Shown one piece after another: positions 6,103 through 7,677 of a DNA stretch of 7,677 nt. This DNA is from Thiotrichaceae bacterium (GTDB lineage: Bacteria > Pseudomonadota > Gammaproteobacteria > Thiotrichales > Thiotrichaceae). The notes beneath the pieces were generated by a model. It was not told where the DNA came from. It made no database searches and saw only the letters and a list, made by a program, of their open reading frames with translations. Each line of letters begins with the position of its first letter. Within the stretch, counting starts at the first letter, position 1. The stretch lies in NCBI GenBank assembly GCA_027008885.1, contig JALVDQ010000404.1, positions 1-7,677 on the forward strand. Direction: 5' to 3'. The position numbers and the translations under genes are program-made.

Positions 6103-6870
6103 TTAATCATCACGCTGGTGCAGCATTTTCAGCATATCTACGGTTACATAATCATAGCCACCAGCATCACCTTGCAACACCTTAAAAGGCGCATCTGCTT
6201 CGCCATATTGATCCAGCACCAGCAACGCCCCGCTAAAATCATCCTCTTTGGTATAATCATTTACCGTAATCAGGGTTTTTAGATTGGCTGCAAGTGCTGA
6301 CTTGATGCCATTTAGCGAGTCTTCAAAGGCAAGACAAGCTGCCGGCTCAAGCTTCATTTGCTCTAGTGCCCAGTTATAAATATCGGCTGCGGGCTTTTTC
6401 GCGGGGACAATATCACCTGCTGCAATGACCTCAAACCAGTTAAGTGATGCTTCGCCCAGGGTGGCACTTAGCAGGTAAGTCACATTGGCAGGCGTGGTGG
6501 TGGTTGCTATCGCCAGACGCAATCCGGCGTGACGTGCTTCATTGATCAGGCGTTCCACACCGGGGCGCAAGGGTATCGCTCCTGATTGCAATAGCTGCAG
6601 ATAAAAATGGGTTTTGCGCTTGTGCAGGCGCGCGGCAAATTCGCTAATATCCTCATCCATTTCAAAGTTTTTGAGATACTTTTCAATATACAGACGGATA
6701 CGTTCCTTGCCACCCGTGACTTGCAGCAATTCGCCATACAGCTCGACAGTCCAGTTCCAGTCCAGCCCGGCTTCCCTAAACGCCTGATTAAATGCAACAC
6801 GGTGTCCATCACGTTCGGTATCTGCCAATGTGCCATCAACATCAAAAATTAGTGCCTGGAGTTTACTCAT
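6103..6870 (-). CDS. cbbY: CbbY-type HAD family sugar phosphatase
   Basis: The 255 residues form a HAD phosphatase with a helical cap. Motif I is FDVDGTLADTE with nucleophile Asp10 and acid/base Asp12; the cap carries TGGKERI at 52-58, typical of CbbY; motif II is ATTTTP around 122-127; the motif III lysine lies in AKKPAADIY (158-165); motif IV is FEDSLNG with Glu183-Asp184. Characterised CbbY proteins remove a phosphate from xylulose-1,5-bisphosphate, an inhibitor of Rubisco, and the name comes from Calvin-cycle operons. No other Calvin genes are in view, so the exact sugar phosphate is inferred. The protein is slightly longer than the roughly 230-residue bacterial CbbY because of a C-terminal extension. 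The start is ATG with AGAGGA about 5 bases upstream. It is the first gene of a two-gene operon and starts 12 bp from C6/TATATA copy C. Confidence 0.88.
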   Translation of the reverse strand: MSKLQALIFDVDGTLADTERDGHRVAFNQAFREAGLDWNWTVELYGELLQVTGGKERIRLYIEKYLKNFEMDEDISEFAARLHKRKTHFYLQLLQSGAIPLRPGVERLINEARHAGLRLAIATTTTPANVTYLLSATLGEASLNWFEVIAAGDIVPAKKPAADIYNWALEQMKLEPAACLAFEDSLNGIKSALAANLKTLITVNDYTKEDDFSGALLVLDQYGEADAPFKVLQGDAGGYDYVTVDMLKMLHQRDD

Positions 6871-6882
6871 AGAATCCTCTAA

Positions 6883-6915
6883 CGAAAAAATATATAAAAA
6901 AAGGGGGGGATGGGT
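6883..6915 (-). repeat. C6/TATATA extragenic element, copy C
   Basis: On the minus strand it reads ACCCATCCCCCCC, a T-run, ATATATTTTTTCG. It is the only copy with seven C and without the CTG and GCGTAG parts, so it has drifted most. It ends 12 bp before the cbbY start codon, so its TATATATT could serve as a -10-like element, with a leader of only about 14 bases holding the ribosome site. Confidence 0.7.
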
Positions 6916-6925
6916 TTGTACAGGT

Positions 6926-6959
6926 TAAGTGCCCGCTTAAAATTAATCCAACAATCTAG
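6926..6959 (+). repeat. 34-bp dispersed repeat, copy 2
   Basis: TAAGTGCCCGCTT followed by AAAATTAATCC and ending ATCTAG. It is identical to 1378-1411 at 29 of 34 positions. Its final CTAG is also the first four bases of the MITE-like element, so that element appears to have landed in, and cut off, a longer insertion-sequence end. Confidence 0.6.
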
Positions 6960-7122
6960 GAGCCTGTCCGAGAACTAGAAATTGACTGCAAATCCCACAA
7001 TCATCATAATCTGAGCTTATCAAGTTCGTTAAATAGAGCGACTATTCGCCTCTCTTGATAAACTCACCTTATAATAATTCTGAAATTTTCGTTTCAATCC
7101 CAGTTCTCAGACAGGCTCCTAG
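6956..7122. mobile_element. MITE-like palindromic element, copy 2
   Basis: Terminal inverted repeats 6956-6978 and 7100-7122 pair at 21 of 23 positions, starting CTAGGAGCCTGTCCGAGAAC. Inside is a second stem, 7012-7024 (TGAGCTTATCAAG) with 7054-7066 at 12 of 13, and in the centre AATAG (7032-7036) pairs with CTATT (7042-7046) around AGCGA. Nearly the whole 167 bp is thus a nested palindrome. The termini match the 125-bp element at 1501-1625 but the interiors differ. CTAG at both outer edges may be a 4-bp target duplication or part of the ends. There is no open frame. Confidence 0.75.
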
Positions 7123-7130
7123 TCCCTGTT

Positions 7131-7232
7131 TTAAACGCTGGGATCATCACATGGAGGCGCCAACAGGTCAAATTCTGCCTGTGCTATGTGGGTATCGTCA
7201 TTGTCTTTCAGTGCCCGTGCCTTCGCTATGAC
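7131..7232 (-). pseudogene. Short 33-residue frame, possible gene tail
   Basis: After a TGA at 7233-7235 a minus-strand frame of 33 residues runs to a TAA at 7131. It has protein-like composition (ALKDNDDTHIAQAEFDLL, then APPCDDPSV) but no start codon, and I do not recognise a family. It is in the same frame as the DUF6122 gene, whose own TGA lies 51 bases further upstream. It may be the remains of a neighbouring gene broken by repeat insertion, or chance. Confidence 0.2.
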
Positions 7233-7283
7233 TCATATTCTCAGGGCAGGCTTCGGGAACTCCAACAAGTTTGGTTTGCTGTA

Positions 7284-7610
7284 TCAGGGCGTAAACCAGA
7301 TGCCATTTGTCATCTGGCAGTCGATTGAATCCAGAGCCATATGTATAAGCAAGCCCAGACCCAAAAAGCGTATAAATTCGGGCTTCGGCAAAAAGCAAAG
7401 GACAAGGTAAACTGCAATCGCAGCAAAGCGGTGTAGTGGATGAAAATTGATACTACAACGCGCCGCGTCATAAACTGGATTAGCAAGCAGATGATCAATA
7501 TCAACAATCATGGTCAATACCAATAAAAAATAGACACGCTTCCAGTCTGAACGAAAAAAGACCGCGACAATAATCGCCGGAACAATAAAATGGTAAGCAA
7601 TATGTAATAT
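7284..7610 (-). CDS. DUF6122-type membrane protein; start codon abnormal
   Basis: From an ATA at 7610 the frame gives 108 residues, the whole length I expect for this small family of membrane proteins with conserved His/Asp, possibly metal-binding. Conserved-looking positions in that numbering are His3 and His7 in the first helix, DIDHLLANPVYD at 37-48, RCSINFHPLH at 51-60, and LLIHMALDSIDC at 87-98. Four membrane segments are likely, at about 2-19, 26-42, 63-75 and 81-97. No ATG, GTG or TTG lies in frame between the upstream stop TAA (7629-7631) and the TTG at 7523, and starting at 7523 would delete the first helix. An ATG at 7617 is out of frame. The G-run of repeat copy D lies 7 bases before the ATA. 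It is either a gene using a rare start or one recently damaged. Function is unknown. Confidence 0.72.
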   Translation of the reverse strand: MLHIAYHFIVPAIIVAVFFRSDWKRVYFLLVLTMIVDIDHLLANPVYDAARCSINFHPLHRFAAIAVYLVLCFLPKPEFIRFLGLGLLIHMALDSIDCQMTNGIWFTP

Positions 7611-7611
7611 A

Positions 7612-7646
7612 ACCCATCCCCCCTGTTTTTATATATTTTTGCGTAG
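7612..7646 (+). repeat. C6/TATATA extragenic element, copy D
   Basis: ACCCATCCCCCCTG, a T-run, then ATATATTTTTGCGTAG, nearly identical to copies A and B. It abuts the 5' end of the DUF6122 gene and, read on the minus strand, supplies a GGGGGG tract just upstream of it. Confidence 0.8.
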
Positions 7647-7677
7647 TTAGTCTGTATTGAAGAACGAAACACAGACT
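7643..7677 (+). repeat. GTAG-headed REP-like hairpin at the right edge
   Basis: GTAG (7643-7646) is followed by a perfect 7-bp stem, AGTCTGT (7649-7655) with ACAGACT (7671-7677), around a 15-base loop. It directly continues C6/TATATA copy D and is the intact version of the decayed hairpin after copy B. The stem may extend beyond the window. Confidence 0.55.

Larger units (their letters stand above)
6871..7283. other. Repeat-rich gap upstream of the cbbY operon
   Basis: This 413-bp stretch has no intact gene. It contains C6/TATATA copy C (6883-6915), the second 34-bp insertion-sequence end (6926-6959), a 167-bp palindromic element (6956-7122) and a decayed region (7123-7283) with a short minus-strand frame of 33 residues that could be the tail of a lost gene. 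Confidence 0.6.

Noticed and set aside
7198..7398. 66-residue open frame on the minus strand
   Set aside because: It overlaps the DUF6122 frame, which shows conserved His/Asp motifs, and runs on through decayed sequence; its own product has no family features.

Overview
The window reads as chromosomal DNA from a gammaproteobacterium of moderate GC content. The evidence is a full-length RecN close in length and motifs to the enterobacterial protein, a CbbY-type sugar phosphatase, a TrmB-like methyltransferase of a type I associate with gammaproteobacteria, a small secreted Cys protein, and dense extragenic repeats. CbbY hints at sugar-bisphosphate metabolism of the Calvin-cycle kind, as in autotrophic or methylotrophic lineages. 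The genus cannot be fixed from the sequence alone. No phage, CRISPR, tRNA or rRNA was seen.

Layout. Positions 1-1380 are visibly AT-rich: the 3' part of an unrecognised gene (+), a convergent small secreted Cys protein (-), and a small three-helix membrane protein (+). Positions 1381-1759 have no intact gene but hold a probable insertion-sequence end and a 125-bp palindromic MITE-like element. recN (+, 1760-3421) follows and overlaps by 35 bp the 3' end of a convergent gene for an exported, aspartate-rich protein with two thrombospondin-type-3-like calcium-binding halves joined by a lysine-rich linker. Positions 5064-5417 hold two copies of a C6/TATATA extragenic element, REP-like hairpins and a heptamer tandem repeat. 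A two-gene operon on the minus strand, cbbY-like then TrmB-like (16 bp apart), spans 6870-5418. Its start lies just downstream of a third copy of the C6/TATATA element. Positions 6871-7283 hold a second copy of the 34-bp insertion-sequence end, abutted by a second MITE-like element (167 bp), then decayed sequence. A DUF6122-type membrane gene (-, 7284-7610) closes the window. Its start abuts the fourth C6/TATATA element, and it has no ATG, GTG or TTG where the family start should be.

The genes do not form one pathway: recN is DNA repair, cbbY-like is metabolic housekeeping, TrmB-like is probably RNA modification, and the TSP3 protein is envelope or extracellular. What ties the window together is repeat traffic. 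At least three repeat families (C6/TATATA with or without a GTAG-headed hairpin, CTAGGAGC palindromic MITEs, and an insertion-sequence end) sit in almost every gap and in two places touch the start region of a gene. The most unusual points are the four-copy C6/TATATA element and the DUF6122 gene whose start seems to depend on, or to have been damaged by, one copy.
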